This document shows, piece after piece, positions 28,537 to 37,709 of a stretch of DNA of 64,000 nt (positions are counted from its first letter, which is position 1; each line of letters opens with the position of its first letter). The position numbers were made by a program, and so were the translations under genes. The notes under the pieces were generated by a model. It did not search any database and had not been told where the DNA came from. It saw nothing but the letters and a program-made list of their open reading frames with translations. The stretch spans positions 1 to 64,000 of the forward strand of contig JAIXWI010000033.1 of NCBI GenBank assembly GCA_027491355.1, in the 5' to 3' direction. This DNA is from Bacteroidota bacterium (GTDB lineage Bacteria > Bacteroidota > Bacteroidia > UKL13-3).

Positions 28537-29304
28537 ATGCCCAAAAACATTGCGTTGATTACCGGAGCTACATCTGGAATAGGCCTAGCCATTGCCGAGC
28601 AATTTGCTACTGCCGGAATTAATTTGATCCTGACCGGTAGAAGGGCTGAACGCCTATCTGCAACTCAAGAAAAATTGGTTTCACAATATGGCATTGAGGT
28701 CTACACTTTGTGTTTTGATATCCGTACACAAGCTGCCTGTGAAAAAGCCATCCATAGCTTACCTGATGAATGGAAAGCAATCCGCTATTTGATCAACAAT
28801 GCTGGTTTAGCCAGTGGATTGGGCAAATTGCACGAGGGCCAATTGAGCGATTGGGAACAAATGATTGATACCAATGTAAAAGGCTTGTTGTACATGAGCC
28901 GATTGGTGATTCCAATGCTCATAGCAAACAAACAAGGCCATATTGTTAATATCAGCAGCATTGCCGGCAAAGAGGTGTATGCCAATGGAAACGTTTACTG
29001 TGCGAGCAAATTTGCCGTTGATGCTTTGAACAAAGGCATGCGCATAGAATTGGCAGAATCTGGTATTCGGGTTACCAGTATCAACCCGGGCGCAGTGAAT
29101 ACTGAATTTTCATTGGTTCGATTTCATGGAGATGCAGAAAGAGCAGAAAAAGTTTACGAAGGCTTTGATCCATTGATGGCACAAGACATTGCAGATGCTG
29201 TATATTATGCCATTTCAAGACCTGCTCATGTGAACATCAACGAAATGATTATTATGCCAACGGCTCAGCCAGTAGCAAGTATCATTCACCGAAAAAGCAA
29301 TTAA
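28537..29304 (+). CDS. SDR family oxidoreductase (YdfG-like)
   Basis: A 255-aa classical short-chain dehydrogenase. The cofactor motif TGATSGIG is at residues 9-16 and is followed by TGRRAERL, which suggests NADP(H) preference. The structural NNAGLASG and the catalytic pair VNISSIAG (Ser) and YCASKFA (YxxxK) are intact. The sequence resembles YdfG-type 3-hydroxy acid dehydrogenases. Start is the ATG at 28537 rather than a TTG at 28510. Its 3' end overlaps the convergent prfB stop by 4 nt. Confidence 0.87.
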   Translation: MPKNIALITGATSGIGLAIAEQFATAGINLILTGRRAERLSATQEKLVSQYGIEVYTLCFDIRTQAACEKAIHSLPDEWKAIRYLINNAGLASGLGKLHEGQLSDWEQMIDTNVKGLLYMSRLVIPMLIANKQGHIVNISSIAGKEVYANGNVYCASKFAVDALNKGMRIELAESGIRVTSINPGAVNTEFSLVRFHGDAERAEKVYEGFDPLMAQDIADAVYYAISRPAHVNINEMIIMPTAQPVASIIHRKSN

Positions 29305-30381
29305 TTGTATTCCATCAAGTAAGCCTTGATAAAATTATCGAGGTTGCCATCCATGACGGCTTGTACATCGGAAGTTTCAACACCCGTACGCAAGTCTTTC
29401 ACCAATTTGTAGGGATGAAATACATAGTTGCGGATTTGCGAACCCCATTCTATTTTTTTCTTACCCGCTTCAATCTTGTCTCTGGCTTCGTTTTGCTTTC
29501 GCAATTCAATTTCATACAACTGAGATTTTAACAATTTCATGGCCCTTTCTTTGTTGGCACTTTGCGAGCGTTCTACCTGACAAACAATGACAATACCTGA
29601 TGGCTTATGGGTCAATTGCACTTTGGTTTCCACCTTGTTTACATTCTGACCACCAGCTCCACCCGACCTAGAGGTTTGAATTTCTATATCTGCGTCTTTG
29701 ATTTCAATTTCAATACTATCATCAACAATTGGATAACAATACACAGAAGCAAACGAAGTATGTCTGCGGGCATTGGAATCAAAAGGCGAAATACGCACCA
29801 AACGATGCACCCCATTTTCTCCTTTTAAATACCCATAGGCAAAAGCCCCTTCTACTTCTATTGAACAAGATTTAATTCCTGCTCCATCCCCTGCTTGTTC
29901 ATCTATGACGGCAGCTTTCAAGCCATGTTTATCGGCATACATAATGTACATGCGCATGAGCATTTCTGCCCAGTCTTGGCTTTCTGTACCACCCGCACCC
30001 GAATTGATTTGCAAAATGCAATTCATTTGGTCTTCTTCGCTGCTGAGCATGTTTTTAAATTCCAATTCTTCCACCAATTCAATGGCGTGTTGGTATTGTT
30101 GCTCAACATCTGTTTCTGAACCTTCTCCTAATTGAAAAAATTCATATAAAACATGTAAGTCTTCTACAGCTGCTTGTGCCGTAGCAAAAGCATCCGTCCA
30201 GTTCTTTTTAATTTTTGTGGCTTTGAGCAAGGCCTCTGCTTGTTTAGGGTCATCCCAAAAATTGGGTTGTAAACTCCTAGCCTCTTCTTCTTTAATGGCT
30301 AGTAACTTGTCGTCGATGTCAAAGATACCTCCTCAGGGCATCAGCCCTATACTTTAAATCCTTAAGTTGCTCTTGTGTCAT
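29301..30381 (-). CDS. prfB: Peptide chain release factor 2 with programmed +1 frameshift
   Basis: RF2 terminates translation at UGA and UAA. The gene begins with ATG at 30381 ([10 protein letters not shown]...) and reads 20 sense codons to an in-frame TGA at 30321-30319. Skipping the T at 30321 continues in frame from GAC at 30320 to the stop at 29301, giving 359 aa. The slip site is AGGAGG TAT CTT TGA C, with the Shine-Dalgarno-like AGGAGG three nt before CTT as in Escherichia coli prfB. The main product shows the stop-codon-reading tripeptide SPF ([11 protein letters not shown]) and the hydrolysis motif GGQ ([14 protein letters not shown]). The frameshift lets RF2 level control its own synthesis. 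Confidence 0.97.
30319..30333 (-). promoter_or_regulatory. Programmed +1 ribosomal frameshift site of prfB
   Basis: On the minus strand, AGGAGG (30333-30328), TAT, CTT (30324-30322) and TGA (30321-30319) followed by C reproduce the classical RF2 autoregulatory frameshift cassette with identical spacing. Both flanking frames encode conserved RF2 sequence. Confidence 0.95.
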
Positions 30382-30577
30382 GGGGCAAAAATAGGAAATT
30401 GGAGGGAGAAAATAGAATTGCAGGCAATCTGCTTTTGCAACCTCTATATTTTTATGCTAAACCTTCATTTAACTAAAGTTAAAGAATGTATCTTTCAAAA
30501 TTGGTATTAAAGCTATTTATTCGTTGAACATAAATGCAATTCATGATGTCTATTTTAAAATTTCAACTAATTAAAAC

Positions 30578-30988
30578 ATGAAAAGATTTTTACTTGTATT
30601 CATAGCATTCTTTATTTACCAAACCATTGGATTTGCCCAAAACAATTGTCTTTTTAGAAATCCACTTTGTTTTTACAATACAGACATTCTCTCCTATTTA
30701 CAAGTACTTCATAAAAATCAAGATGATGAGAAAATGTCTCGTTTCTTTTATGGACCTTTCGCTACTCAAAAAAACAATGCATCATTCATTAAAAAATTAA
30801 CCCTGAGTGATTTTGGATATTCACTGAAAAGGGTTGGCGTAAAAGAAATTGCAAAAAACAAATGGTCATTGACCTATCAACGCACAATCATGGGCACCCA
30901 TGAGAATTTCAAAATAGAATGTGCTGTTATCAATGACACCTGCAGAATTTATATTGACTTGAAACAATGGGAAGTGATTTTTAAATAA
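30578..30988 (+). CDS. Hypothetical secreted protein
   Basis: A 136-aa protein with a clear signal peptide (MKRFLLVFIAFFIYQTIGFAQ) and a mature domain of about 115 residues with four cysteines (two early, two late in ECAVINDTC). The mature part looks alpha/beta, with an aromatic middle section. I recognise no family. It stands alone between prfB (divergent, 196 nt away) and a 368-nt AT-rich gap. Confidence 0.6.
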   Translation: MKRFLLVFIAFFIYQTIGFAQNNCLFRNPLCFYNTDILSYLQVLHKNQDDEKMSRFFYGPFATQKNNASFIKKLTLSDFGYSLKRVGVKEIAKNKWSLTYQRTIMGTHENFKIECAVINDTCRIYIDLKQWEVIFK

Positions 30989-31356
30989 CGTTTCTAAAAA
31001 ATAACAGATACTAAATTTAAACCATTTCAATTTAAATTTACATCATAGAAAAACGATTCATGAAACGAATCATCATTGAAATTTGTTGTGGGAAACAATA
31101 AAATTCTAAAAAATAAATTGGCAAATTACATTTAAAAATTAATCAGAAGAATTACCAATAAATTTAAAAAAACAAAAAATATTCCTCCAAATTAGCCATT
31201 TTATTGGAACTCAAATACAATTAAAATCTCTCAAACAACAGCTGTGAATAAATCTTTGAACACATTTTAAATTTTAATAAGGTATAAATACAATTCGAAT
31301 TGGATATTTGAACTTTAATTCAATAAAGAGGTAAAGTAATTTATATATTTAATAGC
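30989..31356. other. AT-rich intergenic region, no gene seen
   Basis: This 368-nt stretch is very AT-rich. I see no convincing short coding frame, RNA gene or strong terminator. The only local structure is a weak dyad near 31054-31070 (GATTC ... GAATC). The promoter of the DUF2130 gene presumably lies near its 3' end, but no clean -33/-7 pair stands out. Confidence 0.5.
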
Positions 31357-32658
31357 ATGAACGAAATCATCTGCCCACATTGCAACAAAGCGTTTAAAAT
31401 AGACGAGGCTGGTTATGCCAATATTTTAAAACAAATACGAGACAAAGAATTTGAAACAGAATTGAGCAAAGTTTCAGCTGTTGCGCAACGCGAAAAAGAA
31501 GATGCACTCAAATTGGCAGAGGCAAAATTGATCAATCGGTTTCAGGAAGCAATTGCCAAAAAGGACAAAGAATACAGTGATTTAAAAACGCAGGTAGAAC
31601 AAAGTAATGCTGAAAAATTGCGTTCAAAAGAAGTAGAGTTAGCTGAATTAAAAGCTAAGCTTACTGGTATTGAAACAGAAAAAACATTGGCCATACAAAC
31701 TGCTGTACAAAACATTCAAATGGAAAAAGTACAATTAGAAAATGCGCTCAAAACAAAAGAATTAGAAAAACAAAACATTGAAAATATACTCAAGCAACAA
31801 CACCTATTAGAACTTCAATCCAAAGATGCAATCATTCAGCACCACAAAGAAGAGCTGACAAGAACCAAGGATATGAAGTCGAAGCTATCTACCAAAATGT
31901 TAGGAGAAACACTCGAACAACATTGCGAAATTGAATTCAACAGGTTACGCCCAACTGCTTTCCAAAAAGCTTATTTTGAAAAAGACAATGATGCCAGAAC
32001 CGGCAGTAAAGGTGATTTCATTTACCGAGAATTTGATGACGATGGCAATGAAGTGATCTCCATCATGTTTGAGATGAAAAACGAAGCAGATACCACTGCC
32101 ACCAAAAAAAGAAATGAAGATTTTTTCAAGGAACTGGACAAAGACCGTACAGAAAAGAAATGCGAATATGCGGTATTGGTTTCGATGCTGGAATCAGACA
32201 GTGAGTTTTACAATGCTGGTATTGTAGATGTATCCTACAAACACCCTAAAATGTATGTAGTCAGGCCGCAGTGTTTTATTACCATTATTACCTTGTTGAG
32301 AAATGCCGCCATGAACTCATTGCAGTACAAAGCTGAATTGGCTATGGTTAAAAATCAGCACATTGATATCACCAATTTTGAAGACAAAGTAAATAAGTTC
32401 AAAGAAGGATTTGCCAGAAATTATGAATTGGCAAGCAGGAAGTTTGGAGAGGCAATAGATGGCATTGACAAAACAATCAAAGAATTACAAAAAACTAAAG
32501 AAGCGCTCCTTTCATCAGAAAACAACCTCCGTTTGGCAAATCAGAAAACAGAAGATTTAACTATAAAAAAGTTGACCTATAATAACCCAACAATGAAGGC
32601 ACTTTTTGAGCAAAATAAAAATGACCAGACTGAAGCAGAAAACAATTCAGTACATTAA
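31357..32658 (+). CDS. DUF2130 domain protein: half zinc ribbon, coiled coil, PD-(D/E)XK-like domain
   Basis: A 433-aa protein. The N-terminus carries a CPHC knuckle (IICPHCNKAF). A long charged coiled coil rich in Lys, Glu and Gln spans about residues 20-170. The DUF2130 core (about 185-345) follows, then a second coiled coil (about 345-425). Within the core, GDF (Asp220) precedes FEMKNE (Glu239-x-Lys241) by about 19 residues, compatible with a PD-(D/E)XK nuclease-like active site. DUF2130 proteins are poorly characterised; nuclease function is inferred from the motif. It is flanked by a 368-nt gap and a DUF1223 gene. Confidence 0.8.
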   Translation: MNEIICPHCNKAFKIDEAGYANILKQIRDKEFETELSKVSAVAQREKEDALKLAEAKLINRFQEAIAKKDKEYSDLKTQVEQSNAEKLRSKEVELAELKAKLTGIETEKTLAIQTAVQNIQMEKVQLENALKTKELEKQNIENILKQQHLLELQSKDAIIQHHKEELTRTKDMKSKLSTKMLGETLEQHCEIEFNRLRPTAFQKAYFEKDNDARTGSKGDFIYREFDDDGNEVISIMFEMKNEADTTATKKRNEDFFKELDKDRTEKKCEYAVLVSMLESDSEFYNAGIVDVSYKHPKMYVVRPQCFITIITLLRNAAMNSLQYKAELAMVKNQHIDITNFEDKVNKFKEGFARNYELASRKFGEAIDGIDKTIKELQKTKEALLSSENNLRLANQKTEDLTIKKLTYNNPTMKALFEQNKNDQTEAENNSVH

Positions 32659-32716
32659 AATATTCTGGACTTTTTTTTAATTAAATTCGAAGCAATTACC
32701 AATTAGCAATTCAAAC

Positions 32717-33502
32717 ATGTTTGTAAGAAAATTGATCCTAGGTTTTTACCTGATTGCATGGAGTATGTTGGTTCAGGCTCAACAAAATGTAGATATTTTT
32801 ACGCCCAACAAACAAACACCCATGTACCAGAACAATGTACTCATAGAGGTTTTTACCTCTGAGGGTTGTGGTTCATGCCCCATGGCCGACGCGTTTATGA
32901 AAGATGTAATCCATTTAAGTGACAGTACCAAATCACCTGTTTATGTCATAGATTACCATGTTGATTACTGGAACCGTTCTGGTTGGATTGACCCTTTCAG
33001 CGACAGCATTTACACAGACCGACAAATTGCACTTTGCAAACAAAAGAATGAACCAAAAATGTTTACCCCAATGGCTTTTGTAAACGGAGGCAAAGCCTTG
33101 AGTGGATCCGATAAAAAATCAGTGGGCATTCAAATTACACAGCAATTGGCCAGACCCAATCCCAATTTCTTGAAGATTGACGTGGGAGCCATTCCCGGAG
33201 AAGACAGTTTAATTGTGGGTTATAAAATTTGGGGACCAACCGATTCTTTAGAGTTTTTTGCAGCCTTGGTTCAAATAGAAATTAAAAACAGTGTAACTGC
33301 TGGCGAAAACAAAGATAAAATATTGGAACACCACAATGTATGTCGCCAGTTGCAGCATATACCAATTGTTCAAGACAAAGGACAACTCAAACTTTATATA
33401 CCACAAACCATTAATTTAGACAATTACCGTTTGATTGGCTTTGCGCAACACAAAGGCAATTTGCAAATTAGGGGCGTTGACCAATTAACTTTCAAGCCTT
33501 AG
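32717..33502 (+). CDS. DUF1223 thioredoxin-like secreted protein
   Basis: A 261-aa protein with a signal peptide ending near LVQAQQ and a thioredoxin-like fold of the DUF1223 family: VLIEVFTSEGCGSCPMADAF places a CxxC (CGSC) after the first strand, followed by VIDYHVDYWNRSGWIDPFS and TPMAFVNGG, the cis-proline region. The family is of unknown function; a periplasmic redox role is plausible. It ends 70 nt before the mazE-like gene. Confidence 0.83.
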   Translation: MFVRKLILGFYLIAWSMLVQAQQNVDIFTPNKQTPMYQNNVLIEVFTSEGCGSCPMADAFMKDVIHLSDSTKSPVYVIDYHVDYWNRSGWIDPFSDSIYTDRQIALCKQKNEPKMFTPMAFVNGGKALSGSDKKSVGIQITQQLARPNPNFLKIDVGAIPGEDSLIVGYKIWGPTDSLEFFAALVQIEIKNSVTAGENKDKILEHHNVCRQLQHIPIVQDKGQLKLYIPQTINLDNYRLIGFAQHKGNLQIRGVDQLTFKP

Positions 33503-33518
33503 TTGAAGAAATGAAAGT

Positions 33519-33549
33519 TTTGAAATTCGAAATAAAAGTAATTACTTTG
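33519..33549 (+). promoter_or_regulatory. Candidate promoter of the mazEF-like pair
   Basis: TTTG at 33519-33522 and TTACTTTG at 33542-33549 are 19 nt apart. This fits the Bacteroidota consensus with one mismatch, 23 nt upstream of the antitoxin start. Confidence 0.4.
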
Positions 33550-33572
33550 TATGCACAATATTTGAGAACAAC

Positions 33573-33818
33573 ATGAATATCCCTGTAATACAAATTGGCA
33601 ATTCTAAGGGCATCCGTTTGGCTAAGGTAATCCTTGAAAAGTATCAAATTGAAGAAACTGTCGAAGCCATTTTTGAAAAAGACTGCATCATCATTAAGCC
33701 AAGTCCTTTGCCTCGCAAGGGATGGGACAAAGCATTCCAAAAAATGCATGCCAATGAAGATGACAAAAACTTAATAGCAGATATTTTTGAAGATGAAACT
33801 TTTGAAGAATGGAGCTAA
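33573..33818 (+). CDS. MazE-like AbrB/SpoVT antitoxin
   Basis: An 81-aa protein with an N-terminal swapped-hairpin AbrB domain (IPVIQIGNSKGIRLAKVILEKYQI) that should bind its own promoter. The acidic, probably disordered C-terminus (about 50-81) ends DIFEDETFEEWS and would wrap the toxin. It overlaps the toxin gene by 10 nt, which couples their translation. Together they form a type II toxin-antitoxin module between DUF1223 and M1 peptidase genes. Confidence 0.88.
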   Translation: MNIPVIQIGNSKGIRLAKVILEKYQIEETVEAIFEKDCIIIKPSPLPRKGWDKAFQKMHANEDDKNLIADIFEDETFEEWS

Positions 33819-34132
33819 AACAGTATCAAGTAGTATTGGTAAATCTCGACCCCACAATTGGCAGTGAAATGAAAAAAACACGTCCCTGTGTTATTATTTC
33901 ACCTGATGAAATGAATCAATACCTGCAAACAATCATCGTTGCACCAATGACCAGCAATTCCAAACCCTATCCAAGTAGGGTTACCATTCAAAGTAAGAAA
34001 GGAAAAGGGTATTTGGTATTGGATCAAATTCGTACAATCGACAGAAATCGTATTGTGAAAATTTTCAACTCACTTTCACAAAAAGAAATTACCCAAACCA
34101 AACAAGTCATTCAAGAAATGTTGGTTGATTAA
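33809..34132 (+). CDS. MazF/PemK-type endoribonuclease toxin
   Basis: A 107-aa protein matching MazF along its length: YQVVLVNLDPTIGSEMKKTRPCVIISPDEMN (substrate loop and catalytic Arg in TRPCVI), IIVAPMTSNSKPYPSRV (catalytic Thr) and YLVLDQIRTIDRNRI. MazF toxins cleave single-stranded RNA at short sites; the specificity here is unknown. All motifs are intact, so it is likely active. It ends 30 nt before the convergent M1 peptidase stop. Confidence 0.92.
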   Translation: MELKQYQVVLVNLDPTIGSEMKKTRPCVIISPDEMNQYLQTIIVAPMTSNSKPYPSRVTIQSKKGKGYLVLDQIRTIDRNRIVKIFNSLSQKEITQTKQVIQEMLVD

Positions 34133-34161
34133 GGAAAACCTAAAAACTACAATTTCAAGCT

Positions 34162-36735
34162 TTAGCCTTCAAGCCCAGATTTTGCCCAATCCTGTATATT
34201 CTTAATGGAAGCTTTGAGGGTATTGTAACCATTCTCAGTAATCTTACCTTGTTTGTTCAATTCTTCAAGTTGCTTGCTCAGCTGTTGCAAGATTTTATCA
34301 ACCCTGTAATGGATGTCTTTGTCGCTCGATTGCATTCCATAATTTTTCAATATTTGTAAACCATCAAAACCATCCTCTAGCAAATGTTTGGAGAGGTATT
34401 TTCCATAATTATTCAACACTGAAAAGCGTTTGTTTCTAAATTTTCCCAATACCAATGCAAAATACCGCAAACGCTGAGCAGAAACTGCATTTGCATAAAT
34501 AGAAGACACTGCTTCTTGAACATCTCCACTGTAAACTTGCTCCATGCTTTGAGCTGCGTTCAAAGCCAATTCTGGCTGAATACCATTGAGTATTACCAAT
34601 GCTCTTGCATTGACCAAGTATGAAGAATCTTTGAGTGCTGCTTGAAGCGTTGGGATTGCAGCGTCTTTTAAATAACTCATCACTTGCAAGGCCTCACACC
34701 TAAACTTCGACTTTGGATGGTTCAAAGCCAAAGAAGCAATTTGCTGACTGCGTTGCTGAATGAGTGAAATTTGTTTGTCTAACAAAGCCAAACCGTACTG
34801 CTGGTACACCCAATTTGGATTGACCAAATATTTATCTATCAATTCAGGCAAATAGGCCAAAAAAAGTGAATCTTTTGAGTCCTTGAATTGGTTGTAAGCT
34901 CTTAAAAAGTTACCATAGCTACCCGCCCATTTCATTTGGTTGGCCCACTGTGCTGGGCTTTTGTGTTCTTCTATTTCAGCCAACAATACACCTGCTTCAT
35001 CAATGCTAACGTAAGCCATCTCTGAAGCAGCAACAGGGAAACTAAAGGTTTGTTCAGCACTGTCAAAAACAACAGGCACAATGGTTTTGTGTAGGCTGTC
35101 TCTTCCGTATGCAATGGTAGTTGGAATTTTAAACACCCCAATTGAAGCGTCCTGTCTTTGCTTTACTTTTACTTGCAATTCATTTTTACTGGTATTGTAT
35201 TGGTAATCTACCAGCAAATCAGGATGTCCAAATCCAATCATCCACTGATTAAAGTACCAATTCAGGTCTTCACCCGAAGCTTTTTCAAATGCTTTTCTTA
35301 GGTCGTGAATATCAGCTATTCCAAAAGCATTTTGTGTTAAATACAATTGAATGCCTTTAAAGAACAAAGTATCACCTAAATAATTGCGCAATTGGTGTAA
35401 AACCCTACCTCCTTTTTGGTAACTCAATACATCAAACATTTCGTCTGGGTCGATGAAATGCGTTCTAATAGCTGGGGTATGGTGTTTAGATTTTGAATTC
35501 AAATAAGCAGTCCTACCTCTTTCAAAATAACAATCGGCTTCGTCTTTTCCATGGCGGTATTCGTTCCAAATGTACTCCCCATAATTGGCAAAACTTTCGT
35601 TCAATGGAATTTGACCCCAACTTCTGGCAGTTACATAATCGCCAAACCAATGGTGGAACAATTCATGTGCAATGATGTCTTCTTGCGGATGGTCTCGGTG
35701 TTCTCTTGCCGAATGTTGAACCCCTTCGTGGTGAACAACTGCTGAGGTATTTTCCATTGCACCACTCACAAAATCACGAGCAACTACTTGCGAAAATTTC
35801 TCCCAAGGATAGGACACCCCAGTTCTTTGAGAAAAACAGGTCAGCATGTTGGGTGTTTCCCCAAAAATCACTTTTGCATGTGGATGAAATTCTGGCTCAA
35901 GGTAATAGCTCACCTCCATTCCATTCCAAGACTCTTTAGTTACCATAAAATTTCCGATGGCCAACATAGCCAAATAAGGGGCATGGGGCAGTGTTTGTCG
36001 CCAATGGTCAATTTTCATTTTACCTGGTAATGAAATACTTTCAACCAACAAGCCATTGCTCAATGAAGTAGATTGCTGAGGAATGTATAGGTAAAAGTCG
36101 TGGGTATGTTTTTCTGATGGACGGTCGATGGTAGGAAACCAACATGAACTGTTTTCGGTTTCCCCTTGCGTCCAAATTTGTCTTGGCTTGTGTGGATCGG
36201 TTCCTTTTGAATTGATAAAATACAAACCTTTGTTGTCTCGAATGGCTTTACCCCCATTGCTTTTCAACTGACTAGGTTTAGCTGTATAATCAATATAAAT
36301 TAAAACAGTATCTTTTGCTGTCAGTGTTTTTTTTAGTTCGATCTTTAATTTAAGTGCATCATAACTATACTTTAAGTCTATGGTATCTTTACCAAACCTC
36401 TCTGATACCCGGTGAATGTCAAAACCCTTGGCATCTAATTCTATTTGGTTGATGGACCTTGCATAGGCTTTGAGCAACAAATTGGCTCGAGCATTGACTA
36501 AATTCTCTGGCTCATTAAACGCAATATCTAAACGGGTATGAATTAAATCTGTATATTGGGTTGGCATGCCTTGATAAGGCTCCATCGCTTCATTGGCATG
36601 TGGCTTAACAACAACAGTGTTCAATTCTTCGTGGCTGTCAATTTGAACTGCGTGTGAATCAAATCTTTTGTTTAAATTGCATGCCGTTGTTAACAAAATG
36701 AAGGCAGCGATTGAAAGCGTGAATGTATTTTTCAT
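34162..36735 (-). CDS. M1 family metallopeptidase lipoprotein
   Basis: An 857-aa gluzincin aminopeptidase. The lipoprotein signal MKNTFTLSIAAFILLTTAC carries a lipobox before Cys19. The M1 N-terminal beta domain follows, then the substrate motif GAMENTSAV and the catalytic zinc site HELFHHW, with the third ligand Glu 18 residues later in NESFANYGE. A HEAT-like helical C-terminal domain (about 600-857) completes it. It should trim N-terminal residues from peptides at the envelope. The frame is open 81 nt further upstream into the biotin carrier gene; the start at 36735 opens the signal peptide. It diverges from the biotin carrier gene across 45 nt. Confidence 0.93.
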   Translation of the reverse strand: MKNTFTLSIAAFILLTTACNLNKRFDSHAVQIDSHEELNTVVVKPHANEAMEPYQGMPTQYTDLIHTRLDIAFNEPENLVNARANLLLKAYARSINQIELDAKGFDIHRVSERFGKDTIDLKYSYDALKLKIELKKTLTAKDTVLIYIDYTAKPSQLKSNGGKAIRDNKGLYFINSKGTDPHKPRQIWTQGETENSSCWFPTIDRPSEKHTHDFYLYIPQQSTSLSNGLLVESISLPGKMKIDHWRQTLPHAPYLAMLAIGNFMVTKESWNGMEVSYYLEPEFHPHAKVIFGETPNMLTCFSQRTGVSYPWEKFSQVVARDFVSGAMENTSAVVHHEGVQHSAREHRDHPQEDIIAHELFHHWFGDYVTARSWGQIPLNESFANYGEYIWNEYRHGKDEADCYFERGRTAYLNSKSKHHTPAIRTHFIDPDEMFDVLSYQKGGRVLHQLRNYLGDTLFFKGIQLYLTQNAFGIADIHDLRKAFEKASGEDLNWYFNQWMIGFGHPDLLVDYQYNTSKNELQVKVKQRQDASIGVFKIPTTIAYGRDSLHKTIVPVVFDSAEQTFSFPVAASEMAYVSIDEAGVLLAEIEEHKSPAQWANQMKWAGSYGNFLRAYNQFKDSKDSLFLAYLPELIDKYLVNPNWVYQQYGLALLDKQISLIQQRSQQIASLALNHPKSKFRCEALQVMSYLKDAAIPTLQAALKDSSYLVNARALVILNGIQPELALNAAQSMEQVYSGDVQEAVSSIYANAVSAQRLRYFALVLGKFRNKRFSVLNNYGKYLSKHLLEDGFDGLQILKNYGMQSSDKDIHYRVDKILQQLSKQLEELNKQGKITENGYNTLKASIKNIQDWAKSGLEG

Positions 36736-36780
36736 GAGATTAAATCTGTTGCAAGAAACAAAATAATTGATTAACCCAAA

Positions 36781-37278
36781 ATGCTGACAGTAGAAGTAAA
36801 TGGCAAAAGCCTCCAATTTGACGAAAAAAAAGGTACCATTCTTATAGATGGTAAGCCTGTTGAATCGGATATGGTCAAATTAGACAAAAACAAGTACCAC
36901 TTGTTGTTTGATAAGCAATCAGTGACTATTGAACTGCTTGAAAAAGACGAAACTGGCAAACAATATATTTTACATGTCAATAACAGCAAAAAGACTGTAA
37001 AAATTACTGATCAATACGACGCCTTATTAAGCAAATTGGGCATGGACAAAGCCATGTCTGCCAAAGCCAATCAACTCAAAGCACCTATGCCCGGCTTGGT
37101 TCTAAGCATTCAAGTAAAAGAAGGCGATACCGTTCAAAAAGGTGATGCCCTATTGGTTTTAGAGGCCATGAAAATGGAAAACTTAATCAAAGCAACTGCA
37201 ACAGGTACTATTAAAAAAATATGGATTGAACCAAAACAAGCCGTTGAAAAAAATGCGTTGTTAATTGACTTCGCTTAA
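36781..37278 (+). CDS. Biotin carboxyl carrier protein (acyl-CoA carboxylase type)
   Basis: A 165-aa protein whose C-terminal half (about 95-165) is a biotinyl domain: LKAPMPGLVLSIQVKEGD ... VLEAMKMENLIKA, with Lys131 as the biotin site. The N-terminal half is a beta-rich domain seen in stand-alone carriers of propionyl- or methylcrotonyl-CoA carboxylase-type complexes. No biotin carboxylase or carboxyltransferase gene is adjacent, so the acyl-CoA partner is unknown. The tmRNA gene begins 48 nt downstream. Confidence 0.9.
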   Translation: MLTVEVNGKSLQFDEKKGTILIDGKPVESDMVKLDKNKYHLLFDKQSVTIELLEKDETGKQYILHVNNSKKTVKITDQYDALLSKLGMDKAMSAKANQLKAPMPGLVLSIQVKEGDTVQKGDALLVLEAMKMENLIKATATGTIKKIWIEPKQAVEKNALLIDFA

Positions 37279-37292
37279 AGCAATAATAACTG

Positions 37293-37300
37293 TATCTTTG
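37293..37300 (+). promoter_or_regulatory. Candidate -7 promoter box of ssrA
   Basis: TATCTTTG matches TAnnTTTG exactly, 26 nt before the mature tmRNA 5' end. A clean -33 TTTG is not seen; a TTG at 37265 is somewhat far. Transcription would start near 37307 and leave a short leader removed by RNase P. Confidence 0.5.
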
Positions 37301-37326
37301 TAGTAATAAATTGTTATTTGACATTT

Positions 37327-37690
37327 GGGGCTGACCGGTATTGACGGGGTGAGCAGCGGCGTGTAAGCATGCAGTGCATTGGATGTATTGGCACTTTAAT
37401 CTCAATCTCAAAAACTTTAATTGGCGAGTCTAACTTCGCTATGGCTGCTTAATCAGGAAGATTAAGCCGGCCTTCGGTTCGATTGTATTTGTCTTGTTGT
37501 GCAATCACTAGAACCGTCATCAAACAAGGTCTTTAGCAGGTGGGAAACCGGCTTGTTAAAGTAAATTGGTTTCTTAGAACAGGGTTGGTAAGAGAAGCAG
37601 CCTGCACTGTTTGAAATCAATGCTTCACTAAGCATGTAGAAAGCTCGACCAATCCACCTCCGGACCAGGGTTCAACTCCCTGCAGCTCCA
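37327..37690 (+). ncRNA. ssrA: Transfer-messenger RNA (tmRNA)
   Basis: The 5' GGGGCTG pairs with the 3' CAGCTCC (37683-37689) as the acceptor stem, with A37690 as discriminator. The T arm CAGGG TTCAACT CCCTG precedes it. The tag frame runs from GGC at 37423 to TAA at 37450-37452 and encodes GESNFAMAA, ending in the Ala-Ala degron typical of ssrA tags. CCA is not encoded (CAG follows). The 364-nt length is normal. tmRNA with SmpB rescues stalled ribosomes. It lies 48 nt after the biotin carrier gene and is followed by a repeat array. Confidence 0.95.
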
Positions 37691-37709
37691 CAGATGACCA
37701 ATGTTGTGC

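Noticed and set aside
30381-30393. Promoter box (TATTTTTG on the minus strand) just before prfB
   Set aside because: It sits only about 5 nt before the start codon, so transcription would begin at or inside the coding sequence, and no -33 element is present.
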